NCBI RefSeq assembly: GCF_000346465.2
Contig: NC_034009.1
Location: forward strand, 7,969,251 to 8,033,250
Reading direction: 5' to 3'
Length of the DNA stretch: 64,000 bases
From: Prunus persica
Taxonomy: Eukaryota; Streptophyta; Magnoliopsida; Rosales; Rosaceae
Positions 1 through 12,261 of this stretch are shown piece by piece. Each line of letters starts with the position of its first letter. The first letter of the stretch is position 1. Below the pieces are notes generated by a model. The model saw nothing but the letters and a program-made list of their open reading frames with translations. It did no database searches and was not told the origin of the DNA. Position numbers and translations under genes: made by a program.

Positions 1-190
1 TGTGGCCTTGGCAATGGCAACATCCAGTGCCTGCAGTAGTACATATATGAAATATCCCTTTCAAAACTTGTCAATCATAAACCATGATGTTGCATGATGT
101 AAAATTAATTACCTTGAAATCGCCATTGGCTTTTGCCAATCCAACAGTTTTCAAAGCTTTTCTTAAGCTTTGCTGACTGCCTGCTGCCAT
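1..190 (-). CDS. Putative clathrin assembly protein (ANTH domain), 5' end only
   Basis: Seen: on the minus strand an ATG at 190-188 opens a 26-codon exon (190-113) that ends at a GT donor. After an 82-bp intron ending in CAG, the frame continues from 30 to the window edge. The peptide starts MAAGSQQSLRKAL, then has VGLAKANGDFK, then ALDVAIAKAT. Known: plant AP180/CALM-type clathrin adaptors begin with this pattern (SLRKA..., VGLAKVNSDFK, LDIAIVKATNH) and have an intron at the same place. They bind PIP2 and clathrin at the plasma membrane or trans-Golgi and help form coated vesicles. Odd: compared with remembered relatives, about six residues between the two first motifs are missing, so the gene may be a divergent paralogue. 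Everything after residue 36 lies outside the window. Confidence 0.6.
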
Positions 191-930
191 TCCCTTTCAG
201 GAGAATATATATATATAATCTCTAAACCCAAAGCAACAATTCCGAACAAACTGAAGAAAACACCAACAAAACAATTTCACCCCCAAGTATTGATCTTTAT
301 CAAACAACAAAATTGAACAAAAATTCATTTCAAAATCACACAAAAATATACACAATAATCCTAATTAGGCTATGGTATTTAATATTTGAAAGGAACAATT
401 TCATTCAAAAGAAATGAAACAAAAGAATGGACAAAAAGAAAAGGGCCATACAAAGTTATACATAGGTATTATTGTACATTGTATTATTAATTGCTCCCAT
501 TGGCAATGAATATTAACATGTACATGTACATACAAAGAAGATGATGGGGGCACACACACACACATATATACACGAATTAAATGGTTGGAAAAGGAAAAAA
601 CCAAAACCATGCGATTACCAGAGGGTTTGGTTGCCTGCCAGAGAATGCCTAAACCAGAAGAGGAATTAAAGCAATGAGAATAAATAATTATTTTCCAAAA
701 CCTATATGAACAAAAACAGAAGCACATAACTCAGGATGATGAACATCATCAGCAGTTATTGCTCCGCCCACCATGAGCTCTGGTGGCATGGCATTGGGGT
801 GGGGTGAGAAGATGGTAGATCTAGATTTGGGTTTCCCCTAAAATGCTTTGGGTTTTAGGGTGGCATTACTCAGAATAAAAATCATTATCCAAAAATGACT
901 AATTTTTTCTTAATTTAGGAAACTAACCCA
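191..930. other. Spacer and presumed 5' leader of the ANTH gene
   Basis: No convincing gene. The 190 bases next to the ANTH start codon are A-rich when read on the plus strand and include a short TA run near 206-218, which could be leader and core promoter. At 550-580 there is a CA/TA stretch. Open frames here translate simple sequence and were not accepted. Confidence 0.4.
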
Positions 931-932
931 TT

Positions 933-1519
933 TTGCATGTTAGAATTATTATGGCTTTGGGTAATGAGTTGTTGGGTCAATACGTCCTTGTTGTATTTCC
1001 AAATCCAATAGGCTATCGATTGGTGTCTATTGCTGTTTCCAGGATTCTATATTGCTATTTGCTATATTTGGTGTGGGACTCTTATCTTTATAATTATTTG
1101 CAGATGCCATATGGTCGTTTTTTTAAAAAAAATCTTAGAAGAGCATGACGAGAATTGTTTGGCTCTTTAAAACTGAGGAGGAGCTCCACACCAAAAATCT
1201 TCGAATTTTCTATAATCACAAAATTGAATTGACGCCTGAGTTTGATAGCATCATTTTTGACACATTTCCCTCTCTTGCTGTTCATATCTATGTTAGACGT
1301 TTGGTTGGAGCACACCCATTATATTGTTCACTTGACCCAAAAAAAAAAAAAAATCAATTGGAGAAGCTCTAAAGTAAAAACATCTTTAAGCTTTGGAGGT
1401 TAGATCCTCTCGAAGAGATCTATATTTTGCCCTATTTCCCTTTCCGGTACCAAATTCATCCAATTGATAGGGAACTTGATCCTATCAATATTGCATGGGT
1501 AGAAGGTCCAAAGAGTGAA
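933..1519 (+). pseudogene. Unrecognised, possibly degenerate coding remnant
   Basis: Three plus-strand open stretches follow one another: 933-1148, 1145-1372 (75 codons) and about 1384-1519. The second contains ELTPEFDSIIFDTFPSLAV and the third contains LDPLEEIYILPYFPFRYQ and ends at TAA. The composition is more protein-like than the surrounding spacer: few simple repeats and balanced codons. The segments are in different frames and are separated by a run of A at 1339-1351. I do not recognise the protein. It could be a decayed retrocopy or an old transposon ORF, or chance. No function is proposed. Confidence 0.2.
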
Positions 1520-2230
1520 TAATATTTAGTTTAGCAAGATAATAGTGTTTTCGTGTTTTGGACTAGAAGTCTGCTCGAGAAAACCAGAAAATAAAGATTA
1601 AAAAGACTTCCTTATGTGATGTGGATGCTGATATTGCTTGGAACTTGGAAATATAATAAGAACAACACAAAACAAGGGAAATATAATAAAGACAACGGGA
1701 CATAAACAAAAATAAGAACGTGTACTACAAAGAAAATATGTCATCCTCAACTTTCTACTTTTCTCGATGTCTTTATATCTTGAGGTTGGACCGGTTTAGA
1801 CATTGCTTGTATTTTAGGGATTTTTTTATCATTTGCCCTTATAAAACAACTAAAATGATTGAAAGCCTTAGTTTAATATAGTATGACTCATCCAGGTAAT
1901 TCTCACAACCAAGTTCAATAGCTCAGAAACATATCCTCTGCTTCAATGACAGGGTCTGCATGTTGCATGAAAATAATCAAGCCTCAAAATTTCAGAGCCT
2001 TATTATAAAAACAGGGGCGTCAACCAGTAGAACTGTTGCTTGTTATAACGTTTACGACAAGGGCAAATGAGATTACATTTATTGAACAGACTAAAAAAAT
2101 AGATCTAGTGAATCCTATTTTTAACTAGGAACCCCTCACTAAACCTGGTGAATTGCTAACATGTAATCACACTATTTTACACAAATGGTTAACTGGATGG
2201 ACATAGAAGACGTTGGATCTTTTTGCTGCA
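1520..2230. other. Spacer holding the presumed 3' UTR of the AFG1-like gene
   Basis: No gene seen. The minus-strand 3' UTR of the AFG1-like gene must lie just left of 2231. The remainder is AT-rich spacer without recognisable repeats. Confidence 0.4.
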
Positions 2231-5200
2231 TCATGCTTGCACGGTTTTATCGTGAATCGCGCCTTCCTGTGAGCTCTTCTCTCCAATCGTTGCAGCATGG
2301 TGCTCCAAGTATTCTTTGCTATTCATCTCTGTTAATCTGCGTTCATGGTTTCAGAATCAGTACTTGCAATAGAAAGAAATAGAGAGAGACCCAAATTAAC
2401 CACACTCATACAACCTAAATACAAAATGCAAATAGACTTATTGACAAGTGCTTTCTTCCTTTCCCTTCCCAATTCTTCCGGGAGGTTATATATAAAAGAT
2501 AATAGAATTGGTAAGACTCTTATGATAGTTGTAGCTCGATATCCTACACTACACCATAAGCTGCTTAGTTTCAGTTACTTATCTATGACCTAGGAACACA
2601 GATTGACCACAGGAACAAGTTCTTACATGCTTAGGTAATCATCGATACAGTCCCGTATAAATATCAAGATTTTGTATTTGGAAGAGAGGACAAAAGCAGG
2701 TTGTAAAGGTTAGAATCAGACTAAAGCAGGTCAGAAAATAAGCAAACCAAAAAAAGATTTTTCGATGAAACAAAGTTTCGAAACACATAGTACACACACC
2801 AGACTTTCTTCCACGCCCTTCAACCCAAACCAAGAGAATTGATTGAATATTGACCTGACAATTAAATCTAACTGAAATGCATATTTAAGAGAAAATTATG
2901 AGTTGTCATGAATTAGAAAGGACATGTTAATGTGCAATAACAGGCAAATGAGACTGGTAGAAATATAGTTCCAAATTCATAGTTACCATATTAAATATCA
3001 TATATCACCATATATTGTATTAAAAAAAATATTCCTACTACTGATTCTGCAGAGTAACATACCTACTAATGGTGCGTTCTTTAGCAAAACCCAATTCATT
3101 ATCCACACACAGCCCAGAATCATCATTTTTCCTTGACCTCGAAGAGGTTCTAGGTGCCATTTGTTGGGCATCAGAGATCGTCACAATCTTTTCAAAGAGT
3201 TCAAATGGAGTTCCCTCAGCTGTACACAACAGTCTGGCCTTGTTCTCGTACATCACCTGTAACCGCATTGATGAAATTAATACTATTTCAACATCTCAAT
3301 GGGAAAGTAGACAACAGATGATAGCATAATTTAATTTGTGCATTTAATGAACTTGTTAAGAATGATAATACACTAAAAAAGCACTAAATCTATCTATCCA
3401 ACACTTGTAGACTGAAATGAATGTCTTATTTCCACAATCAGTTCAAATTAAATAAACTCCTCTCTGCAAATGAGCGATAACTCAAATGCAGTTACAAAAG
3501 TATCCAGTGGAGGTTAACCAAGGATATGAACAAATCTTAGTCCCAAATGCTTTGGTTGCAGAAGTATGAAGTCCAAAAGTAAGTTGTAATGAAAACAGGC
3601 AAACTAATCATTAAGAAACAGGTAGCATACGTCAACTAAAGTGACAAACCGATATGCTGCTGTCCTATTGTGGAGTCCGAATATTGGGACGCCCTCCAAT
3701 GCCAGGGTATGGTACTTCTCTGTAAAAGGAAAATGAAGAACCTTTAGACGAAATTATTCTTGAACTACCAAAAGAGTAGGGTGTTCGACAGTCACAAGGA
3801 CAAGATAACTCCACAAATTTGGTTGCACAAACTACTGGGGATCCAATAAATAAGACCCAAAATTTAAGCAAATATTTCAATCCGTATCTTTGTGCATCCA
3901 AGCAAAACCTTTTTTATAAAGGTTCATAAGGATATATGTACTAATTTATCATCCAGATTTATATCATGAAGCTCCTACTTTTAATGTAGGACTGCACGAG
4001 TGCTGAATACTGCTTTGCATCCCTACTCAAGTCTCACCCCAATAGTGCCATATGTCAACTATTTAACTAAAATTCATTGGGAATGCCCTCAAATACAACT
4101 ATTACTGTAGTAAAGTTCTCAAATAGCAGAATCACTTTAGTAAATAGTCCCATTATATCGATATCATCTAGATATGCTGTCGAAATTCGTCCATATTTCA
4201 ATAGCAAACAATCCCAAATAGTTTTGATATGACATAACTAAAGTATCAGTATTCTGTCAAAACTGTAGATATTGTCGATTTGCTATAGTAATAGTGCTAT
4301 TTGAGAACTTCACTACAGTAATACTGCTATTTGAGAACTTGCTACAGTAATAGTGGTATTTAAGGGCATTTCCCAAAATTAATTTAATATGCTAATATGC
4401 AAGAAAAAATCCAATCTGCTAAGTTTTTACTTACTGCACAATCCAAAATAATCTGCAGCTCCCATAGGTCTGTCACATAGTTCCTCAAAAGGAAAATAGG
4501 CAATTCCATCAGCACCTAGTGGAACCTGATGGCAATAAAAAATATATTGTCAGATCCAAAAAACAACAGGACTATATAATATTGTCTTCACATGCCTGAC
4601 CAAAAGGCAACCAAGAAAGTACCTTTAAGGTCCTTCCCATTACTACTTCTGCCTCTTGTGGGCCAGCTTCGTGTTCCCCAATCAGTTGTTGAAACTTTTG
4701 TATCAGAAAGCCTGACAAATCTTTGCCAACAAAGTAGAAACCTTGCTCAGCCTGTAGTTAAGGTGCAAACATGAAATTAGAAATTTATAAACATTAGGCA
4801 AAATCACCTGAACATGTGGAGGTAACAAATCTTAGTGGACTTGATATCTCACCGAAGTCAGTTTCCGGTAATCTACTGCCGAACCAATTTCATGAACTAC
4901 ACATCTTTCCTACAACCAAAAAATTCCCTTGTTATGAAGTGCAAACTAAATAACACACTAGGAGGGCAGGACACACGAGTATTGGTGTCGGATGCAACAC
5001 TCCAAAAAACCGCATACATGAGACAGGTTTTTCTAATACAAAATAAAACCCAACTAAAGGTTTAGTCACGCCACAAGTGGCTTGGCCACATTTTATCTTG
5101 TTTTGTGCCAAACATATACTAATATCACAGGGTTGAACTAACCTAACAACAAGCAGATGAGACCACATCCAGATACATACCTTCAAACTTGCAATGAAGG

Positions 5201-7530
5201 GTAGAAAAAGATCCCTCTGTAGTCCACCTTCGTACAGCTTATCTGGAGCACGGTTGGAGGTGGAAACAAGAATCTACACTTGCCACACACCAAAAATGAA
5301 AAAACAAAGAAAAATAGAATTATTTTAATTAGAGAATACATAAAATCACATTGTATAAAAGACTACGATCACAAGAAAGTAAATGGAGGTAAACTACTTA
5401 CGATACCGTTGCTGAATAGATGTCCAAACAGACGGTTTAATATTAATGCATCAGCTACATCAGTCACCTATGAAAGACCGCAAGACAATCAGTACAACAA
5501 AAGTACTAGTAATCAGAGATGATTTCTAATCATAGTTCTAAATACTAGTGCTCTACCATGAATTCATCCAGACACAACAAGATTGCATCATCGGATATCT
5601 CTCCTGCAACCACTTCAAGTGGATCTTCTACACCCTTGTGCTTCTGAGAAATTATAAAACATTCATGTTAACCTTAATCTGGAATTTGTATAATACGTAA
5701 TACCAATGCAACAAATATCCAGAATGAAAAGAACTTTTTGTTCAAAGGTGTGCGAATATCAAATGACTGAAAAAAAGAGCTACTAATCCTGAAGTATGAA
5801 AACCAATTGTACTGTCAGAATAATCTGCTTGGATTTCATCCATCCAGGAGTTGGTGTGCAAACTACCAAATGTGCTACTGTGCTTGATGACGTTATCTAC
5901 ATTTATAATGATGGGAAGACATATACTTTCCAATATGTATTTTTTTCTGGTTAAACATTTTAATTATAACACTTTTACCAAACACAGAGCTTATGTTCCA
6001 GTAAGAAAATATTTCTCAGTCCATAACAAATAAAAGCCCATACAATAGAATTGCATTCTTACTCGCAAGCATCTATGGACATCCAACATAAAGTCATGAA
6101 AATGAATCCTCTTTTTTCTCCAACTGCATTTTCTGACAAATGAAAATCAAAGTATTAGGAGATAAAAACAGCAATCTATGGTGAGAGAGAAGGTGGACAA
6201 GTTGATAATCAAGAACAGAAATAAATAAGATTTTGATCTACACCAAAATCTGTTAATAATAATAAATTTACAATGGCTGTTTCTCAAGAATTATGAATGA
6301 CAGTGCGGCATATCTATGGAAATCAAACAATAACAGGACAACCAAACATGCATTTCAAACTTACAGCTGATCATAAAACAAGTCCATCAGCATGGTTTTC
6401 CCGGTGCCCACCCCTCCATAAAGATAAAGACCTTTGACTGGTGAGCTTGAAGACTGTGGGATGAAACGAGACCACAACCACCTACTCCTGCATTCATACA
6501 AATGGATAAGCAATTGGTTACTACTTCAACATGGAACAAACTAAAAGTAGGAAAGTACAAAATTCAACACAAAGCTAATGAAATGCTGTATCAGTATAGA
6601 ATTTAAAATTGGATCACAAGTGGTGGGAAAAAAAAACAAGTTATGAAAGATTACCTTCCAGATTTCGCAGAAGCTGTATACCTATCCAATCGGCAGGCAT
6701 CAGCTGACTGAACAAGTTCATCATAGAGCCTTTGAAGTTCTCTTAAGGTGCCTACCTGCAAAAATGAGTCAGATCGAAAAGAAAAAAAAAAGCAACACCA
6801 ATAGGTAAGACATATTGATTGCCCTACTCAATACAGTTTATTGAGCTGCTATTCAACAGGACCACCCCAAAATTAACACAGGATTTACTAAACAAGACCT
6901 GAAGTTTAAATCTTTTAGCCCAAATCAATGGTGAACTTCCCACTAAATAACGTGTCCCATAACAAACAGTACATGAAAACATGAAGTTCAATTCCAAGAT
7001 TTCCATACACCGTTATTGCATCATTTAGCATTAGAATGAAACCAAGATGCCCAAACAGTATTCATTTTAATCTTTTCCTCATTTATTTCTACGAAATTGA
7101 TAAGCATGCACTTGCTCAGTTGTTTGTCATACCTGGCAGGCATCACCATCAACAAGTTCACCAGCGGCAATTCTTCGTTCATACTCAACAAGTGGCCCTG
7201 CTCTGTTTTCATCTGCCACTAATCCGAAAACCAACAAAAAATTGAGGAAACTAAAACTAATGATGAAAGAAAGGTATATAAGACAACCCAAAATAGAAGA
7301 GTACCTCCGTTAGAAACATGAGCAGCATCTATTGACAGAGCTCTTGAGATCACAGAAAACCTGGGTCGTTGAAAGATATCGAATTCGGCATTGTTAGCGT
7401 GTTTATAAACAAACCCAGAATAGGTGTTTGTCAAAAGCTTTTGCCTTCTCACAAAACCACTTGAGTATTGACATGCTTGATGCTGTAAAGCTGATCTACA
7501 TTGGCTAATAGATCGAGCAATTGCTCTCAT
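2231..7530 (-). CDS. AFG1-like mitochondrial AAA ATPase (LACE1/AFG1L family), 14 exons
   Basis: Predicted coding exons, high to low: 7530-7305, 7212-7133, 6755-6655, 6487-6365, 6132-6063, 5643-5557, 5467-5402, 5273-5181, 4909-4853, 4751-4623, 4525-4435, 3719-3631, 3256-3063 and 2336-2231. All junctions are GT-AG and keep phase, giving 503 aa. Residues 1-35 are Arg/Ser-rich with few acids, like a mitochondrial presequence. Walker A is GGVGTGKT (about 160-167) and Walker B is ILLCLDE (about 221-227). STSNRAPDKLYEGG follows and is typical of the family. Known: AFG1/LACE1 proteins are inner-membrane-associated ATPases that help turn over respiratory-chain subunits. The start at 7530 is the first ATG of the frame. 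Three tightly spaced introns separate exons 6-8, while intron 11 is enlarged by a MITE. Family assignment is secure; the substrate is not known from sequence. Confidence 0.93.
4078..4376. mobile_element. MITE with long terminal inverted repeats, in an AFG1-like intron
   Basis: The left end reads GGGAATGCCCTCAAATAC and the right end is its inverted complement (GTATTTAAGGGCATTTCCC read on plus from about 4357). The inverted match extends inward for roughly 50 bases (ATTACTGTAG, AAGTTCTCAAATAGCAG). About 300 bp long, no coding capacity, inside intron 11 between exons at 4435 and 3719. The superfamily is undecided because no clear target duplication was found. Confidence 0.65.
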
Positions 7531-8100
7531 TTTCAATCCAGAACTCCAACAGAAATTTCAGACTCCAAGAGGTAAACCTCAACAAACCCTGAAACAATGG
7601 CATCAAACAATTCATATGTGAAGCAGAATAAATTTCTTGAGTGTGATAAGAAAATACATAATAATAATTACACCTGACAATAAGTCAATCAATTTGAAAA
7701 GAAATAGAAAACAAAAAACGAACAATAATTCATGGGTCGTTTAAAGATGATATTTAAATCCAACAACTAAGAACAGCTGAATTGGAAAACTCAAATTTAT
7801 CTATAAACTAAAAAAGGCACCATAACATCTCGTCTTTAATCTGCATGAATCCCACTTCATACCCGATTGCGATAAAAAGAAAATTTAATCAAAACCCAGA
7901 TAAATAAAAACAAAAACAAAAACGCACCTGAATGTTAAAAGAAGAAACAGTGCCCAGAATTGATGAGCTTTTCACCAGGAGATGAAAAAGTGTAAGCCCT
8001 CTGCTTTTAGATGAACGACAACAAAACTAGTAAATAACTAAAAAGGCAATTAGATTGCCATGTATAGTAGCACACGAAAACAGAAGCCCAGCAAAATCCG
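7531..8100 (-). promoter_or_regulatory. 5' leader and probable leader intron of the AFG1-like gene
   Basis: Between the start codon and the A/G-rich region near 8100 there is a plausible leader intron. The donor CAG/GTGCGT has its GT at 7927-7926 and the acceptor TTTCAG ends at 7589. This leaves a 58-base leader exon before the ATG. The transcription start is not resolved. A GA-rich stretch at 8102-8118 could be part of the leader. Confidence 0.45.
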
Positions 8101-8708
8101 AGGAGAGAGAGAGAGCGAGAGTTCCGAGTTCTTTTGAGGTTTTTGGGTTGTTGGCTTTTGGCCTCTGTGCTGGTTTGACTCGGAATACAAACGTAAAAAC
8201 GTCATTATCATCGTCATCATCCCTAAGTTGTTTTGGTTTGGAAAAAGAAAATGTTTTTTTTGTTCAGATTTGTTTTGGAATTTTTTTTTCTGCTACAAAA
8301 AGGAGAATATGAGATATTCGATTTTGTTTGGAGAAAAAATTAAAACCAGGATGGGCATGGGGATGTGGAGCCCGCTGAGGAAACCCATGCTCTCCTGATG
8401 ACGGGCGGCAGCCGGGTCGCCACAATTCTTAGCTATAAAAAAATATGGGGCCCTCTAATCCGTATGGGGGCTTCAATCAGATAGGCATTATAGGATAGAT
8501 CGTTGTCAAACCTATGATTTATGTTTGATTGAAAGAAGTGATTCTAGAATACTATAATAATATACAGTGATTTTGTATATTTTGTACACATTTATTAATA
8601 AAGGAAAAATAAATTTTGTCATATATTTTTATTATAATACGTATATAAAATGTATTATGTGGTCATATTACCGTATTTTATAATTTCTTGATTAAATGAT
8701 CATATGAT
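8101..8708. other. AT-rich spacer
   Basis: No gene or clear repeat. It ends with the 5-bp sequence ATGAT (8704-8708), which is repeated at 20417-20421 and is taken as a target-site duplication. Confidence 0.5.
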
Positions 8709-9294
8709 TGTTGAGGTCCAAAAAATCTATGGTTGGGCCGAATAAATTCTCAGCCTAATACGACACATTATTGAGAGAAAATACTCAATTTGGACCATGC
8801 AAAAGTCTGCCATACACGAGTCACACTCCACGTGCCATGCCAAATAAATAATCCGTCGTACTAGGAATTGAGATGAAGATTTAAAATGCACTAGCTTTGC
8901 AAATCCATGCTAATTACCCTGTCAAACATCATAATAAAAAGCGTGTCATGCCAAGCAGAAGATCATTATTTCCCACCCAAACCATGCTACAAGCTTAAGT
9001 GAGCCCAAGCCGCTCAAATGCCCAGGGCTTGCTTGAGTGGGTTGCGGTATATATGGTAACAAGTTGTCATGAGGCCTATTGATGGGCCAAGAAATGGAAG
9101 TCTCGGGTTGCTTGGAAGCCTCGAAACTCAAGTCCATTTCTTGAGGTCAAACATGTGGGTGAACATAAAAGAGAGAAAGAGAAAGTAGCCCAATATCCTA
9201 GAGAAATTAGCCCAACACCTCAACAAAATAGGCCAACACTTGGTGAGGTTAGCCCATTTATTTGATAAACCAACTCATTATCCTAAACCCTAAA
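8709..9294 (+). mobile_element. LTR 5' part (family TGTTGAGG...), left piece of a split LTR
   Basis: Starts TGTTGAGGTCCAAAAAATC, matching the start of a third family copy at 63356. The two copies stay collinear through shared blocks: GTGCCATGCCAAATAAATA, GGGCTTGCTTGAGTGGGTTG, and several AGCCCA-type motifs. The LTR-like similarity ends abruptly at 9294, after CCTAAACCCTAAA. The remaining LTR sequence reappears at 19257-20416. The base 5' of it (8708) closes a 5-bp target duplication. No protein is encoded. Confidence 0.75.
9154..9294 (+). repeat. 141-bp perfect direct repeat, left copy
   Basis: Base for base identical to 19257-19397 (offset 10103). The bases flanking both ends differ between the copies (9153 a against 19256 t; 9295 t against 19398 c). 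Confidence 0.93.
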
Positions 9295-9296
9295 TA

Positions 9297-9500
9297 CGGG
9301 TGGAGAGAAAATGGAGAAGAAGATGAGATAAAATTTTCGAATAAAAAACTGAGAAAAGGAGAGAAAATGAAGAAGAAGAGGAGATAAAATTTTCGGAAAA
9401 AAAAAATTGAGAAGAGGAGAGAAAATGGAGAAGAAAAGGAGATAAATTTTTTGAAAAAAATTGGGAAGATGAGAGAAAATGGAGAAGAGGATGAAAGAGA
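9297..9500 (+). repeat. Purine-rich minisatellite, about 3.5 units of 54-59 bp
   Basis: The unit begins GAGAGAAAATGGAGAAGAAG and contains GATAAAATTTT. It repeats from about 9303, 9360, 9418 and 9472 with small length changes. Long open frames across it on both strands are by-products of the repeat. It starts immediately after the LTR breakpoint at 9294. Confidence 0.75.
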
Positions 9501-11435
9501 TGTAGATGAGAAGAAGAAGAAAGTGAAGCAGAGAGGAAAACGAGGAAAGAGATGGAGAGAGAAGAAAAGTCAAAAAAATAGTCCTAGTCCAATCAAAGAT
9601 ACATCAAACGCTATACAAGTGTTGTCCAGTTTATGTCAGGCCAAGTCAATCCAAGACAGTACTAATATTTAGTCTTGTCCATGACAGTCCGCTGTACCAA
9701 ATGACCCTTGAGTATCATGATGGTGATGGTGTTTGGGCCTAAATTCAGCACGCCAAAGTCCAAGAGACAGGGCCATGGTAAAATTACCTGCACAGCCCAA
9801 AAACTTGAGAATAACAAGATTAGGATCCAGACAGGTTGGGCTTCATGCCAAAAATGTCGAAAACAAAGCCCCAGCTCAAAAAGCCCAACGTGGAAACTTT
9901 CAATTGGGCTTCAAGGATCAGCCCGCAATTTTTGTTAGGTTCAAACCCAAGGGATCAAAAACACACCCACGTGATTGCCTCAACTTTGAAAAGTCAGCAA
10001 TTCCAACTAAGTTTAAAATATGAGAGGGACATATCTGAAACACTGACAAACAGAAGATCAAATCCCATCTGTGTTCAAGATTTTGCTCCAAATCAATACA
10101 CCATCTTCTAGGGAATTCACGAGTCACGCTTTCTAAATTAGAACGGGAAACAGGGAACCGTTCAGAAAATACAAAAGAAAAAAACCAAACCACCATAAAA
10201 AGCCTACACAGACGGTGGCGTCGGTTGAAATAGAAAGTTGCCACCCAGGAAACCAGGGAAGGGACTGCCTTAGGAAGTGACTACTGAGAGCCTATCTACC
10301 ATGATTGATAAGAATCCCTTTTTACTTTACATTATATGAGATCTTTTTGCCACCCATTATTTAGAATTAAAATCACCTCCCCAAGAGGGTCTCTTATAAA
10401 AACGAAGTAGGCAAGGAAGAAAAGGACAACAAAAAAGACTCAAAAAATTCAACAATCAATCAAACAATCAGAAATCAACCAAAAGCTCATTTGAGCCACA
10501 AAAGAAGCCAGCTATATATCAGAACTTCCAAAGTTCAGACTTAGAGAAATAAGTCATTCAAAACGAGATTTCTCTCGTTACAAATTTGGTTCAGCAAAAG
10601 CCAAGACAAGCATAGTTTGAGTTTTCACAAATATGAAAACCTCAACAAATTTTACAGTACAGTTCCAGCTTGCTAAGTCCTCGAGAACAGCCACTTATGC
10701 CCCTTCAAACTGAAGAAGCTGCATTTCTGCCCACTAAAAGGCCTCACGAAGCGTGAAGTAAACATAAAGCTCTGCCAGAATCGAACTTTGGTATCGATTT
10801 ATAGCCCAACCTAGCATCTGAAGTCACGAAGCAGTACGGACCAACCCATGTGCGTCCAGTCCAGCCCAAGCCAGAGCCTTCTATCCAAGCAGAAACGGAG
10901 TTCTGGCCGTCTTTTAACCTTCCTAGCGTCGATATGCATATTTATTGTTTTGTAAAAGACAGTTTTGCCTAAAACAGCCCAACTTCTATCAAATATTTCT
11001 GGCCATAACAGCCATTTGATACTGAGATAAATTGTGAAAGTTCTCACCAGTCTGAGGCAAGAAAAGAACTTACTTGGGAGATATTCCTCACCCAAATTCA
11101 CAATCATTTGTTTTAGAAGTCAGTAACTTGGGGCGCAAGTTATCCACTCTAAAAGAAGTCTGCTAGGATTTACATTGCTAGCAGTGGCATGCTCACACAC
11201 CAAAGAAAGCTGACTTGTCGACCAACGAATGGTCTCCAAGCCAGTGGGGAACTTCGCCCTTCCACCTCAGGAGTAAACACCAAAAAAAGGGGTGAACAGA
11301 TGGTGTTATAAATTTTGGATCAATCAATTTTGCTTTTGTTTTGGTCGAAGTAGATAGTAATATTAGAAAGCATTGAAAGGAGAGCAAAAGCACACTAATG
11401 TCAAATATTAATCACTATAATTATGGTCATTGCTA
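9501..11435. other. Repeat-derived spacer, no intact gene
   Basis: At about 9654-9713 the sequence (CCAAGACAG..., CCATGACAGTCC, GTACCAAATGACCC) resembles the right end of the terminal-inverted-repeat element at 48479-49923, so it may be a relic of that family. From 9730 to 11330 there are AGCCCAAAA-type motifs and a TATA-like TTATAAAAAC at 10395, as in plant LTRs. No primer-binding site, polypurine tract or pol domain was found. Confidence 0.35.
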
Positions 11436-11650
11436 GGGGTGTCAATTTTCTATACGACTTGTTACATGATTTGAAACTCACACAGAAAAAACAAGACCCG
11501 AACCCACACGATTAATAATTGGTTTTTTTTTTTTGGTCAAACCGTTATGACCAGTTTATTAAACGGGTGGGTTTCAGGTCAACCCACCAACCAGCTAAAA
11601 TACTTGTTTAACCCATTTATTAAATGGGTTGTGTCAACCCGTGTAATACA
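11436..11650 (+). repeat. Dispersed-repeat fragment beginning CTAGGGGTGTCAATTTT
   Basis: CTAGGGGTGTCAATTTT opens the segment, followed by GACCCGAACCCACACGA and two alternating AACCCATTTATTAAATGGG-like blocks. This combination is common at the ends of non-autonomous plant DNA transposons (hAT-like). Only one end is evident here. Confidence 0.4.
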
Positions 11651-11779
11651 TGCCAACCTGCTAAAAAAATGTAAGGAAATTGAGACTTCATCACACACAA
11701 GCCATTCCACTTTCATTCCTCTCCAACACCTTATCCACCATGCTACAGATAACTTTGTGATTATATGTTACACCATTTG

Positions 11780-12170
11780 ATATTTATTATGTTTATGCAT
11801 ACAACTTTGTCTTTTCCTTCTCTCTTTTCTCCTCTCTCTTTTTTTCTTCTTTTTTCTCTCCTTTCTTTTTTTATTTTATAAACAAATATATTAATTAAAA
11901 ATTAAAAATATAGTAATTATCACGGAGCCTTGGAGCTCGAGATAGAAAACACGGAGCGAAAAACAGGAAGGCGTGCGAAAAATCAGAAACGGGTGTCATA
12001 ATGGACGTCTATAAAAGGAAACGAGAGGATAGAAAAAATCACAACTCCTCAAACTCAGAAAACAAAAAACCTAGCTCTGCCCATTTCTCACAACTCCTCA
12101 AACTTAGAAAAATCTAAACCCATCTCCTCAAACTCAGAAAAATTTAAACCCATCTCATCAAACTCAGAAA
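11780..12170. other. T/C-rich spacer followed by leader-like sequence
   Basis: 11810-11880 is a pyrimidine tract. A TATA-like CTATAAAAGG lies at 12010-12019. Between 12043 and 12172 a 30-40 bp unit containing CTCCTCAAACTCAGAAAA is repeated about four times. This looks like the promoter and leader of the decayed ORF that follows. Confidence 0.35.
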
Positions 12171-12261
12171 TAAAATGGCCTATCCATTCCCATTTTCTCT
12201 CGATCTAAACCTAACTCTGCCAACATAGACATGGGGGCAAGGGGCAAGGGGCTGCACTAGT

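Noticed and set aside
401..727. 108-codon minus-strand frame rich in Cys/Phe/Tyr
   Set aside because: It contains a translated CA/TA repeat and no domain; likely UTR or spacer.
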